The notes below the pieces were generated by a model. That model was not told the origin of the DNA, did no database searches, and was given only the letters and a program-made list of their open reading frames with translations. Both the position numbers and the translations under genes were made by a program. A DNA stretch of 50,949 nucleotides, taken from contig NZ_BBAD01000016.1 in the NCBI RefSeq assembly GCF_001311075.1, positions 1 to 50,949 of the forward strand, in the 5' to 3' direction. The number at the start of each line of letters is the position of its first letter. Position 1 is the stretch's first letter. Below, piece by piece: positions 25,378 through 33,733 of the stretch. This DNA is from Secundilactobacillus similis DSM 23365 = JCM 2765. GTDB taxonomy: Bacteria; Bacillota; Bacilli; Lactobacillales; Lactobacillaceae.

Positions 25378-26105
25378 TCATGATAACCGGATAAGCTGTT
25401 CGTTGAGTCGCGCATATTTGCGAAAAATAATGGTGGCGACCTGTCCGGCAATGACGAGCGCATCTTGCCGCTCGTCTGCACTGAAGTATCGAGTGAGATG
25501 GCTGATTAATCGAAGCTGATCAGGCGTAGCTGTTGATGACGTGGCATCGGTTTGGACCGTCAGATACAGGTGCCAGAGTGCGGCCAGATAACCTCGAATT
25601 TCGGGTACCGTTTGACTGTCCTTCAAACTGGCCTGAATCAAGGGGTATAAGGATTTGGCATCTGGGACTACCGGTTCATTGATGACTGCGTTGCGCTGAT
25701 AACGGGTTCGCCGAAGGGTTAGGCCAGTCTCGTGAATTATTTGCGTCATTTGCTCGAGAATTTGGGCCTCAGTCATGTTCCGCTGAGGATCAGCGGCTAA
25801 TTGTGTTTGCCTGGCCAGTGTTTGAATCGCTAAACTGCGTCATGTTGCGTTTCAAAAACGTGCGTTAGGTTGACCAGAATCGGTTGATCAGGATGGGCCA
25901 GTGCAATCGCGTTGCAATAAGTCGCTTGATTTCTAGTGATTGTGTGATCTGAAACCAACTGTATCTGAATGATGCCAGTTGTGTAAAGATCCGGCGAGAG
26001 CGGTGTCTGACGAATCTGAGCATAAACAACCGTTTTGACGACAAAGAGCACTTGGTGCTGGCTGTACGCGGTTGGAATAAATTGTGAATCAAGCAAGTCC
26101 ATCAT
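25378..26105 (-). pseudogene. Unknown protein, paralogue 1, frameshifted
   Basis: Two minus-strand frames (26105-25830 and 25776-25378) join if one T is restored at the AAA run 25832-25834, reading HDAVLAIQTLARQTQLAADP across the junction and giving about 242 residues. The result aligns end to end with the next gene (237 residues): the N-terminal SQHQVLF matches SQHRPLL, and both end in an all-helical domain. The start is uncertain: ATG 26105 or 26102 lies almost on GGAG, and TTG 26120 is also in frame. Not a recognised family; N-terminal beta domain plus C-terminal helical bundle. It lies between two EAL genes. Confidence 0.65.
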
Positions 26106-26381
26106 CTCCAGTCGATTCAAAATAGATATTAATGCTATTTTAACATTTTATTCAGTAAAATGGAGAAAATGTTGCATATATTTCACTATTTTTAGTTATT
26201 TTGCATAATTATTGAAAATGTTATAACGGAATTTGGCTATTTTTTGAAGGTGTTATAACTGAAATCGGTTTCAAATCTGATTGGAATCGAATTTGATAAC
26301 ACCGGTTAATATTGGTGGCGTAAAAAAGTCACGCTTACCGATAATGCATCAGTCGGTAATCGGTGATTGAGTTGGTGTCAA

Positions 26382-27095
26382 TTATTGTCTGAGCTGTTGT
26401 GCGAGTGATGGATCAGTTTTGAAGATAAGTTGTGTGATTTGAATGAGGGTGCGGCTGAACTCATAGTGATCGGCGGTGGGGTAAAGTCGGTGAAGAATGT
26501 TAGCAAGTCGACAGTCAGCATCGGTCTCGAGATAACTATCCGCAGCGTGTAGTAAGCTTTGAAGATTGTCCAGATGGCTGATCACTTTTGCGATGGTTGA
26601 TGGGGTATGTCCGTGAGTTAAACCGGCTTGAATGATTGGTAGGATGGGTTGAATTGCGCTAACTTGAGATTGTGCGCTATCAAAACCACGATAGGGAAGT
26701 TGAAGACCATGTTGCATCATTAATTGAGCGACTCGGTTTGCCCAACGTTGGGTCAAATCGGGGTTAATCGGTAATGGCGTGATAAGCGCAGCAAGTTGAT
26801 ACTGACACATAGCATTCCGTTGAAATCGCTGTAACAGGTTTTGAAGGAGGTGATCACGATCTTGAAAAAGTTGGCGTCGGTCGACAACGATTTCAATCGT
26901 GGCCTTTTCGGGCCGAATCGTAATCAATTGGCGGTGAGTTGAAACGACATGGCAGACTGTGACAGTGGTGATGACCTTGTGCGGATGCTGAATCGGTAGC
27001 GGTAATAATGTGACTTGTTGCGCTCGGTCGCCGTGCACCCAGAGCAGGGGGCGATGTTGCGAAAAAGCCGTGTTAATTTCAAACGTTGTCAGCAT
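26382..27095 (-). CDS. Unknown protein, paralogue 2
   Basis: 237 residues from ATG 27095 after GGAGG. The N-terminal 95 residues alternate strands (LLWVHGDRAQQVTLLPL ..., TIEIVVDRRQLF), then a helical domain (LLQNLLQRFQRNAM ..., HDNLQSLLHAADSYLE-like segments). Intact homologue of the frameshifted gene at 25378-26105. No membrane helix, no known motif. It has a good promoter (27133-27161) and is divergent from a thioredoxin-like gene. Location between two EAL genes suggests, but does not show, a link to c-di-GMP. Confidence 0.65.
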   Translation of the reverse strand: MLTTFEINTAFSQHRPLLWVHGDRAQQVTLLPLPIQHPHKVITTVTVCHVVSTHRQLITIRPEKATIEIVVDRRQLFQDRDHLLQNLLQRFQRNAMCQYQLAALITPLPINPDLTQRWANRVAQLMMQHGLQLPYRGFDSAQSQVSAIQPILPIIQAGLTHGHTPSTIAKVISHLDNLQSLLHAADSYLETDADCRLANILHRLYPTADHYEFSRTLIQITQLIFKTDPSLAQQLRQ

Positions 27096-27132
27096 GGCGC
27101 ACCTCCTTTGATCGCGATTTGATTCTACGGTT

Positions 27133-27174
27133 AGTATAGTCGGGTTTGTTAGGGCTGTCTATTTCAAAGTGAAA
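27133..27174 (-). promoter_or_regulatory. Promoter and inverted repeat of paralogue 2
   Basis: On the minus strand TAGACA (27156-27161), 17 bases, TATACT (27133-27138). The palindrome TTTCAaagTGAAA (27162-27174) abuts the -35 and may be an operator. Confidence 0.55.
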
Positions 27175-27276
27175 CGATAAACAGCGGCTGAATGACGATC
27201 AGTTGCATTTGAAGGCCAAAGCGACTAAAATAAAGCACTAACAAATTGTAACCAGATTGAATCAGGAGGTGGTTTG

Positions 27277-27606
27277 ATGACAAGCGGAATCAAAGCGATT
27301 CGAGATGAATCATACGCAACTGAAACGAAGACTGGGGTGGTCGTTGTTGATTTCCGATCGGATTTTTGTCCGGGCTGTACGACGATGGATCACATTTTAA
27401 CCCAGTTGGCACAAACGGAACAATTTGGTTCACAAGTTAAGTTTACGAGTCTGACAGTCAATCGGCAGCCTCAAGTGGCACGTCTCATTGGGGTTCAAAG
27501 CACGCCAACGATGTTAATTAAGAAAGATGGTCAAATCGTTGATGCTGTTATTGGCACCCGTTCACTGGGAGAGATTAGAGCGAAACTGGCACGACACCTC
27601 GCGTAG
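27277..27606 (+). CDS. Thioredoxin-like protein
   Basis: 109-residue thioredoxin-fold protein with the redox motif CPGC (Cys31, Cys34) in DFRSDFCPGCTTM and the cis-proline in STPTM. It likely reduces protein disulfides in the cytoplasm, though the CPGC centre differs from thioredoxin's CGPC and is seen in variant thioredoxins. ATG 27277 has AGGAGGT six bases upstream; the TTG one codon earlier is not needed. Confidence 0.85.
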   Translation: MTSGIKAIRDESYATETKTGVVVVDFRSDFCPGCTTMDHILTQLAQTEQFGSQVKFTSLTVNRQPQVARLIGVQSTPTMLIKKDGQIVDAVIGTRSLGEIRAKLARHLA

Positions 27607-27650
27607 TATGACATAACGGGTAAGGTTAGTCCTCGCCTAAACCGTTAAAT

Positions 27651-27692
27651 AAGCGCCAAACTCCGAAACCGGAATTTGGGCGCTTACTTTTG
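27651..27692. terminator. Bidirectional terminator
   Basis: AAGCGCCAAACTCCG pairs with CGGAATTTGGGCGCTT with minor mismatches, between the convergent thioredoxin-like and EAL genes. Confidence 0.8.
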
Positions 27693-27735
27693 TAAGTGAT
27701 TTTTATAATTGGTAGAAAGTCATTCTGAAATCCAA

Positions 27736-28404
27736 TTAGCGGGCCTCAGGAAACAGGTGCGGTTTACCGTAATAGTAACCTTGGCGCAACTGCAACCCTA
27801 ATTGATCGAGTAAGACTTCATCAGCGGCGTTTTCGATGCCTTCGACAACAAGTTGCACGTGGTAAAAGTTGGCAACCCGTTGCCAATAGGCTAACTGACT
27901 GGGAATCTCTGCTTCACGGTGGGCTCGACGAAAGTTCTGCATGGCAAACTTAATTTCGTCGACTTCAGCCAGCAGGTGCCGAATCTCTGCTAACACATTA
28001 CCGCCACTTTCAATATCATCAAGGCTAATTTGGATGCCGTGATGGTGGTATAACGCAATTTGGCGGCGCAATTGTTCTGGCGTTGCTGTACAATCCTGCG
28101 CTTCTTCCGTTACTTCAATCATCAGGTGAAGGGGTGAAATGGCCACTTGAATGGCGATCAGTTGCGCTGTCATGTCCGCATCCAAAAACTGCGTTCGGTT
28201 GACGTTGAAGGCGACCGTTGGAATTTTTAATTTAAGCTGGTCTGCGATACCGAGTAATAAGTCGGTTTGGACGTCTGCGGCGATATCAGAAAAGTTAACC
28301 GGTAGTCCCCAGTGATCACCTTGATATTCACGAATTAATAGCTCGTAGCCAAAAAGTGATTGCGTACCCTGGTTAAACTGTGGTTGAACAAAATACCGAT
28401 ACAT
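27736..28404 (-). CDS. EAL domain protein, probable c-di-GMP phosphodiesterase
   Basis: 222-residue stand-alone EAL domain. Most catalytic positions are kept: Glu21 (ELLIR), Asn67, Glu97 (IEVTEE), Asp129-Asp130 (SLDDIESG), Lys152, Glu188 (VVEGIE) and Gln208 (RQGYYYGKP). The usual KID aspartate is not present after Lys152, and the DDFGTG loop reads DDIESG, so activity is likely but not assured. It shares the MYRYFVQ start and ungapped alignment with the degenerate protein at 22932-23591. Would hydrolyse cyclic di-GMP to pGpG. Confidence 0.85.
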   Translation of the reverse strand: MYRYFVQPQFNQGTQSLFGYELLIREYQGDHWGLPVNFSDIAADVQTDLLLGIADQLKLKIPTVAFNVNRTQFLDADMTAQLIAIQVAISPLHLMIEVTEEAQDCTATPEQLRRQIALYHHHGIQISLDDIESGGNVLAEIRHLLAEVDEIKFAMQNFRRAHREAEIPSQLAYWQRVANFYHVQLVVEGIENAADEVLLDQLGLQLRQGYYYGKPHLFPEAR

Positions 28405-28606
28405 GCACTAAACTCCGTTTCTAAACCGACCCGCAATGAGGTCACTGACCTTCGTGTTGAAACAAGACAAGGCCTACAATAACACACTTGCAAATAAAGG
28501 TAAATACAATTCCCGAATTATATACCAAATATATTGGTGAAACGTTAAAGTTATGGCATTGCGAACGACTGATTCAGAGTAGGGTTACAGTAGGCATGAT
28601 ATTGAC

Positions 28607-29506
28607 TTATGCAAAGCTTTTTTGAACCTGTGCAACAAAATATTGTGCAATTTCTGAAAGCGTATGGTTATTTTGTCGAAGCAGAATCATTCGGTTTTGA
28701 CGTGAATCAGCAAGTGGCCGGGTCACGATACCAACGTTTTCTGGATCTTCCAAGATGCCCGAACCAGAGCCGTACGCATCCGTTTGATTCACAATTGTCA
28801 CCATGGTGGCTCGGTCACTGGTTGCAATCACCGGCCCAGCGCTCGGAGCGGTGACTGGATCTTCAGCCAATTCTGAGTAAGTGGCATCTTGGGTAAAGCG
28901 AACTTGAGGGAAGGGTGCTAAATCACTCATGGTGATAATCGACTTACGCGCCAGCGGATGCCCGATCCGCATAAAAATATGGGTTTCAAAAGTTCCGAGC
29001 ACATCGTAAACCAGATTATTTTGGGCAAATAAGTTCAATAGATGGGCTTGGTTATCTTCGTTTAGAAAAACGATGCCAACTTCACTACGCGCCTTGGCCG
29101 TGTCTTCAATCACGCGGGTCGTGGTACTTTCAAAGGCCCGGATGTATTGGTAATTTGGGTAGTGTGCCATGACTGCACACAGCGCGGTCGCAATAAAGTC
29201 GTAGTGCTGACCGGCGACGGAAAAGTACTGTTCATTAGATTGTTTGTTGGAAAACGACCGTTGCAGGCTTTCAGCGTCTGCGACGATTTTACGCGCTTCG
29301 TTCACGAACGTTGCGCCATCAGTCGTTAGAAAGGCGCCTTGACGACTGCGTTGAAAAATCTGGGTACCAAGTTCGTGTTCTAGTTCTTTGATGCCGTGCG
29401 ACAGCGTGGGTTGTGAGACGTATAGTTTTTTAGCTGCAGCGTGGAAACTACCGTTGTCGGCGACTGCGAGGACGTAACGCATTTGTTGAATATTCAAAAC
29501 GCTCAC
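28607..29506 (-). CDS. LysR family transcriptional regulator
   Basis: 299 residues: N-terminal helix-turn-helix (MRYVLAVADNGSFHAAAKKL, then YVSQPTLSHGIKELE) and a periplasmic-binding-like effector domain ending HTLSEIAQYFVAQVQ. Full family length. Its targets are not evident. The unusual feature is a T-box leader directly upstream (29530-29822), so its expression should respond to the charging of one tRNA. Both neighbours are on unrelated themes. Confidence 0.88.
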   Translation of the reverse strand: MSVLNIQQMRYVLAVADNGSFHAAAKKLYVSQPTLSHGIKELEHELGTQIFQRSRQGAFLTTDGATFVNEARKIVADAESLQRSFSNKQSNEQYFSVAGQHYDFIATALCAVMAHYPNYQYIRAFESTTTRVIEDTAKARSEVGIVFLNEDNQAHLLNLFAQNNLVYDVLGTFETHIFMRIGHPLARKSIITMSDLAPFPQVRFTQDATYSELAEDPVTAPSAGPVIATSDRATMVTIVNQTDAYGSGSGILEDPENVGIVTRPLADSRQNRMILLRQNNHTLSEIAQYFVAQVQKSFA

Positions 29507-29529
29507 CTTCTTTTTAAAATTTAAAATTA

Positions 29530-29826
29530 TTGAAACAAAAAAAGCCCCTCGTAGCTAAAATTAGCCACGAAGGACGATTGCTCGTGTTACCACCCAAGTT
29601 CATTTAGATCACACTGACCTAAACCTCAATTCAGTACCGATTGATACCTAGTCAGTTAACGATGACAATCGTCCAAGTTGCGTGAACAACTTAGCCACTC
29701 CAAGCTCATCTTCGTCATGCTGACGCGATACCCTTTTTCACCAGCCAGGGTTCTCTAATGACGCGTCAGCACCACTACTCTTCTCTTCACAGTGTTTAAA
29801 TTAAAATTCGCTTAGACTTAGCTTAA
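29530..29826 (-). promoter_or_regulatory. T-box riboswitch before LysR gene
   Basis: Minus-strand leader with the T-box core GGGTGGTAACACG (29583-29595), a Stem I built on GCTGACGCG/CGCGTCAGC, the AG-bulge AGAGAA (29751-29756) followed by GGCTGGTGA, and a terminator hairpin (29544-29573) with a T run at 29537-29543. In the specifier loop the 5' AGTA faces GAAGATGA; the codon directly after GAA is GAT (Asp), while a one-base shift gives ATG (Met). I cannot decide from sequence alone. Uncharged tRNA would stabilise the antiterminator and allow LysR transcription. Confidence 0.88.
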
Positions 29827-29849
29827 CGTTTCAGTTGGGAAAGTGTCAA
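29821..29849 (-). promoter_or_regulatory. Promoter of the T-box leader
   Basis: Perfect minus-strand -35 TTGACA (29844-29849), 17 bases, then a weak -10 TTAAGC (29821-29826). Confidence 0.5.
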
Positions 29850-30225
29850 GAAAATTATGAAATTTTTTTAGTTTTGCCATGAAGCAAGGACGAATTGGGG
29901 GATTAGTGAAAATACTGAAAAGCGATGAGACATAACTGATGTGATGTTGTATATTTTAACGATGTTTAAAATTATTCTAACATGAGTAATTTACTATGGT
30001 TAATTGATTTCAATGACAAAAGTTTAACCTGCAAAGTATTCTAATAAAAGCCGTCGTTATAATAAATTCACATAAGTTACAATTGTAATACGAATTAGTA
30101 AATTGGACTTTATTAGCTAGTATTTAATGGAAAACGTGTTAAAATTAATGATGCATAAATAATGCAATATAGCTTATATTTAATCATTCTAAAGTAGCAC
30201 AAAGTTTGCAAAAGGAAGTGGTCTG
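29850..30225. other. AT-rich region without genes
   Basis: About 375 bases, clearly more AT-rich than its surroundings, with no open frame or strong hairpin. It precedes the orphan AP2 protein gene and together with it looks like an inserted segment (inference). Confidence 0.5.
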
Positions 30226-30717
30226 GTGTCAAAGCGAAAGGATATTACGGGGCAACGGTTTGGCCGGTTGATTGCAATTGAGCCTCATGGTCGCGATTGT
30301 CGAAACGGTGATTTACTTTGGCTGTGTCAGTGCGATTGTGGCAATCAAATTGTCGTCGATGGTGCCCGGTTGCGTTCTGGATCAACTCAGAGTTGTGGGT
30401 GTTTACGCCGTGACGTGAGTCGAGAAAAGTATCAACAAAACCAGCAGTTTATGGCACAAGTTGGGGATGCCAGCTCGTTGTTTGACCAAAATGGTATCGC
30501 TTTATCATCCGTAAAAGTTTCAACCCGAAACAAATCCGGGATAATTGGGGTCTCTTATGATAAAAACTCCGATAAATGGTTTGCACGGATGATGTACAAG
30601 GGCGCGTACGTCTTATTGAAGAGCTTTGACACCAAGGCTGAAGCAATTGCTGCCCGACAGTTAGCGCAAGAGCAGGTTCGTCAACAGCGGCAGGCTGAGG
30701 CAGACGTAACGAAGTAG
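30226..30717 (+). CDS. Zinc-ribbon plus AP2-type DNA-binding protein
   Basis: 163 residues. The N-terminal 60 residues carry GQRFGRLIAIEP and a cysteine cluster (Cys34, 36, 38, 57, 59; LCQCDCGN and QSCGCL), as in phage-type homing endonuclease relatives. Residues 102-150 (SGIIGVSYDKNSDKWFARM and the following YKGAYVLLKSFDTKAEAIAA) form an AP2/ERF-like DNA-binding domain. No HNH catalytic motif is seen, so it is a binding protein or a nuclease remnant. GTG 30226 follows AGGAAGTGG. Common in lactobacillus phages; here no other phage gene is near. Confidence 0.7.
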   Translation: MSKRKDITGQRFGRLIAIEPHGRDCRNGDLLWLCQCDCGNQIVVDGARLRSGSTQSCGCLRRDVSREKYQQNQQFMAQVGDASSLFDQNGIALSSVKVSTRNKSGIIGVSYDKNSDKWFARMMYKGAYVLLKSFDTKAEAIAARQLAQEQVRQQRQAEADVTK

Positions 30718-30960
30718 TTGAGTAGGGCGGTTTTGCTGAAATTTAGTGGTGTATAAGTAGGGTGAACCGTAAGTGAACAGCGATTAAACAAAGCAGTCGG
30801 TAGGGAAATCGACCATATATATTTAGTAAGTATCGAACTCGTTTTTGGCTTCAAGCAACTTAACAGTGTTCGTTCACAATCGTTGACTCGTGGTTAAGTC
30901 ATCAAGTGATTTCCAACGGATGCGGGATGGTGCGCAGAAATCAGCGCCTATATATAAGTA
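30718..30960. other. Intergenic region, nothing recognised
   Basis: About 240 bases between the AP2 gene and the terminator at 30961. No gene, RNA or clear repeat seen. Confidence 0.4.
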
Positions 30961-31001
30961 AAGGCCCCGGAGATTCTTAACTTTAGAATCTCCGGGGCCT
31001 T
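30961..31001. terminator. Strong bidirectional terminator
   Basis: AAGGCCCCGGAGATTCT pairs perfectly with its complement around a seven-base loop, downstream of the minus-strand three-helix membrane protein. Confidence 0.88.
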
Positions 31002-31046
31002 CTGTTTGCATTGCTTGATTAGATGGGGGCGACCACTGTCCGCTGT

Positions 31047-31535
31047 TTAAGCTGGCAGGATCAATCGCAACCCAATGCCCGCAATCACTGCGAATGCAAC
31101 AGCGGTGGCGATGCCGTTTAACAAAATTGCCAAATCAAACTGTCGCTGGTAGTCGGCGGCGATTGCGGCCAATGTTGGGGAGGCCTTGATCATTTCAGCG
31201 TGGTTATCGTGAAGTTCGGTAAATTGGGCTTCCAGTGACCGATACTTTAAATCACTGAACCAGCACCACCAAGAGATCGCGAAAGCCATGATCGCAATTA
31301 ACATCAGGCTCATGAGGAGCACATGACTTTGACCTTGACGCCAGAGAAATGACCAGGTTTTTAGCTGATTGGCAGGCACGATGCGAACCGTGATGAGACC
31401 GACACTAACGATGACGATTAAACAGGTGAGTTGACCAAGATTGGCGTTTTTATGACGAACGGACTGTTGTCGAAGCTCAAGCAATTGTTGCTGGACAATG
31501 GAAATATTTTTAGTCAGGGGAGTGGCGGAAATCAT
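31047..31535 (-). CDS. Three-helix membrane protein, paralogue A
   Basis: 162 residues. A charged N-terminal helix (SIVQQQLLELRQQSVRHKNA) precedes membrane helices at about 34-54, 73-93 and 142-161, with a soluble helical segment between the second and third (LKYRSLEAQFTELHDNHAEM). Homologous along its whole length to the protein at 42481-42966. Family not recognised. ATG 31535 follows GGAG. Its promoter contains a repeated TATACGTCAAT motif also found at the paralogue. Confidence 0.65.
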   Translation of the reverse strand: MISATPLTKNISIVQQQLLELRQQSVRHKNANLGQLTCLIVIVSVGLITVRIVPANQLKTWSFLWRQGQSHVLLMSLMLIAIMAFAISWWCWFSDLKYRSLEAQFTELHDNHAEMIKASPTLAAIAADYQRQFDLAILLNGIATAVAFAVIAGIGLRLILPA

Positions 31536-31613
31536 AACGGCAGCTCCTTTCCGTTGGTTGGTAAAGGCGTCAGCTAACAGGGTGACTAGTTTTCAGCAGT
31601 TAATTTCGTTATT

Positions 31614-31642
31614 AATATACGTCAATATTAGTATACGTCAAT
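31614..31642 (-). promoter_or_regulatory. Promoter with repeated operator motif
   Basis: On the minus strand TTGACG, 16 bases, TATATT. The motif ATTGACGTATA occurs twice, 16 bases apart (plus-strand 31616-31626 and 31632-31642). The 17-mer at 31624-31640 matches 43090-43106 upstream of the paralogous gene at 16 of 17 bases. Confidence 0.6.
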
Positions 31643-31723
31643 TGGTCTACGAAGCGGTGGATAAACACCTCATAAAATCGGTGTTTTCTCATAAATAAGA
31701 CAGTTCGTTGTCGTTTGTTTAAA

Positions 31724-31737
31724 TGATAACGATTACA
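31724..31737 (+). promoter_or_regulatory. cre-like site before BASS promoter
   Basis: TGATAACGATTACA matches the cre consensus at 13 of 14 positions, about 55 bases upstream of the -35 of the transporter promoter. Confidence 0.4.
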
Positions 31738-31792
31738 CTTCTATGAGAATTTATGAAATTTAATGAAATTAAAAAATAATTAAAATATATGA

Positions 31793-31820
31793 TTGACAAA
31801 TTAAAGATAAATGATAAACT
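31793..31820 (+). promoter_or_regulatory. Promoter of BASS transporter, long leader
   Basis: TTGACA, 16 bases, TAAACT, leaving a 5' leader of about 240 bases before the transporter. The leader is AT-rich; I see no known riboswitch core. A second TATAAT at 32013-32018 may be an alternative start. Confidence 0.5.
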
Positions 31821-32071
31821 TCATGTTGTACTCATTTAACTGATTGATTTGAAACGATAGTTGTTTGAAATCACGATGGCTAAATGGTTAACATTACCGA
31901 GATGGTAGGTGATTTGACTTCGTTTGGTTTAGAAATAACATTAAGTTCTAAATGAGAATTTGATAACACATAGTGCACCACTTCGGTTAATTTAGTTGGC
32001 AATGAGTCCTACTATAATAACCAATTTTACCTCAATTATTGTTCACGTTTTATATTCAGGGAGGACTACAT

Positions 32072-33049
32072 ATGAATACAATTGAAGCAGTTGGGAAATG
32101 GGTTGGCCGTTGGTTTACCTTATTAGTTGTGATTTGGGCGGCATTTAACTACGCTGTTCCAAAGACGAGTGCTTGGGTCGTTCCAAACACGTCGTACTTA
32201 CTTGGCATTATTTTGTTTGGGATGGGGCTGACGTTAAAGGGCGCCGACTTTGCTCGGATCGTTAAACGCCCAGTTCCAGTTATCTTAGGCACCATCGCTC
32301 ATTATGTGATCATGCCATTAATCGCGTTTCTACTTTGCCAAATTTTTCAATTAAAGGGTGCAACCGCAGCCGGGGTTATCTTGGTTGGGTCATGCCCAAG
32401 TGGGACGTCGTCTAGCGTTATGGCCTACCTTGCAGGTGGTGACGTTGCATTGGATGTATCGATTGAAACGTTATCAACGCTGTTGGCACCAATTGCTTTG
32501 CCAGGATTGTTGTTGTTGTACGCTGGTCAATACGTTGCCATTCCAACGCAATCGTTATTCTTAAGCACGATCAAGATCGTGCTGGTACCAATTATCTTAG
32601 GGGTTTTGATCCACACGATCTTTGGTAAGAAAATCGATCAATTAACTCGAGCACTGCCACTCATTTCACAAGCCGCAATCCTATTGATCATTGGGGCCGT
32701 TATCTCTGCTAACCACGCAGAACTTTTCTCCGCTGCAACTGCACTGGTTATCCCAGTTGTGATGTTGCACAACCTGTCAGGCTACGGCTTGGGCTACCTC
32801 TTCTCACGGTTGATCCGGTTGAAGGATCCACAACGTAAGGCCATTACCTTTGAAGTTGGGATGCAAGATTCCAGTTTGGGTGCGACGCTTGCGATGAAAT
32901 ACTTCTCACCAGCTGCTGCAATTCCATCAACAATCTTTAGTATCTGGCACAACATTTCTGGCTCGATCTTGTCGTCGTACTGGCGTGGTCGAACTGAAAA
33001 GAAAGCCGCGCAAACAACCGCCGAAACTGCACCAGTTTCTGGTCGGTAA
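32072..33049 (+). CDS. BASS family sodium-dependent transporter
   Basis: 325-residue bile acid:sodium symporter (BASS/PanS/YocS-like) with about nine to ten membrane helices. Seen: GMGLTLKGADF, VGSCPSGTSSSVMAYLAGG with the sodium-site segment, and EVGMQDSSLGATLA, all hallmark motifs. Bacterial relatives move ketopantoate, bile acids or other organic anions; substrate not assignable. ATG 32072 follows GGGAGG; an earlier in-frame start at 32039 is unnecessary. Confidence 0.87.
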   Translation: MNTIEAVGKWVGRWFTLLVVIWAAFNYAVPKTSAWVVPNTSYLLGIILFGMGLTLKGADFARIVKRPVPVILGTIAHYVIMPLIAFLLCQIFQLKGATAAGVILVGSCPSGTSSSVMAYLAGGDVALDVSIETLSTLLAPIALPGLLLLYAGQYVAIPTQSLFLSTIKIVLVPIILGVLIHTIFGKKIDQLTRALPLISQAAILLIIGAVISANHAELFSAATALVIPVVMLHNLSGYGLGYLFSRLIRLKDPQRKAITFEVGMQDSSLGATLAMKYFSPAAAIPSTIFSIWHNISGSILSSYWRGRTEKKAAQTTAETAPVSGR

Positions 33050-33060
33050 ACGATACATCA

Positions 33061-33102
33061 AAAAAGAACTTGTGACGAGTGGTCGTCCAAGTTCTTTTTT
33101 AT
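33061..33102 (+). terminator. Terminator of BASS gene
   Basis: AAAAAAGAACTTG pairs with CAAGTTCTTTTTT, with a small inner GACGA/TCGTC stem. Confidence 0.88.
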
Positions 33103-33186
33103 TGGATTAGGTTTAGTTACGCTTGTGTCCAGCGTAAGCATTCTGAGTTTGTGAGGTGATTCTGGTTTTATATGGTGGAGGATGCC

Positions 33187-33376
33187 GCGGGAGGCTCCGG
33201 CGCTATGCGAAGCTGGAACGCAGTGGCGGGCCTACGAGCTAGGAATGGCTGAGGACCGCCATGTCGGATCTCTCCGGACCCGCGTATGACTAAGGCACTC
33301 GCACCTCGAACCCCACGAGGCACGACTGCCTAAGTCATACCGACACTGCTGAGCCTCGCGCGCCTCCGCCTCCCGC
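33187..33376. repeat. Multibranched GC-rich structured element A
   Basis: About 190 bases. The outer stem GCGGGAGGC/GCCTCCCGC (33187-33195 with 33368-33376) continues after a 3x3 loop as GGCGC/GCGCC (33199-33203 with 33360-33364). Inside are hairpins TGCG/CGCA, TGGCGG/CCGCCA (33224-33261) and a long arm GTATGACTAAGGCA/TGCCTAAGTCATAC (33284-33297 with 33327-33340, 13 of 14 paired) capped by CCTCG/CGAGG. Far more GC-rich than the flanks and non-coding. Not an RNA family I recognise; either a structured RNA or an interspersed repeat. Confidence 0.6.
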
Positions 33377-33733
33377 TACATGGTGCGCTGTCAGTAACTC
33401 AACTGTTAACTGCAACAATCTGGAGTTAACGAAACTGTATAACGATAACATTGGACGGTAACTCAACAACTGCAGAAACGATAGTGGTAAATATTCAGTA
33501 ACCGCGATGAATCAACGGTTGTGCCATACTAAATCTACCAGGCATGCACCACGTTAGCGTGAACTTAATGCCGATACGTTGCCATTCAGACATCCGTTAT
33601 GATTCTGAAGTGTTGACTGATGATCAATTTTGTTGTTTGTCGAATCAACGTTAGTCATTGCAATACTGCTGTAAACCGTACAAAGGGCTTGAGATGATCT
33701 GCAATAGTGCTAAATTGTGCAATGTGAGATGGA
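33377..33733. other. Spacer between structured elements
   Basis: About 357 bases without open frame. GATGATCTGC near 33693-33702 could pair with GCAAATCATC beyond element B, extending its outer stem; otherwise nothing seen. Confidence 0.35.

Noticed and set aside
30226-30717. Prophage remnant
   Set aside because: Only one phage-type protein is present; no integrase, structural or lysis genes, and no attachment-site repeats seen.
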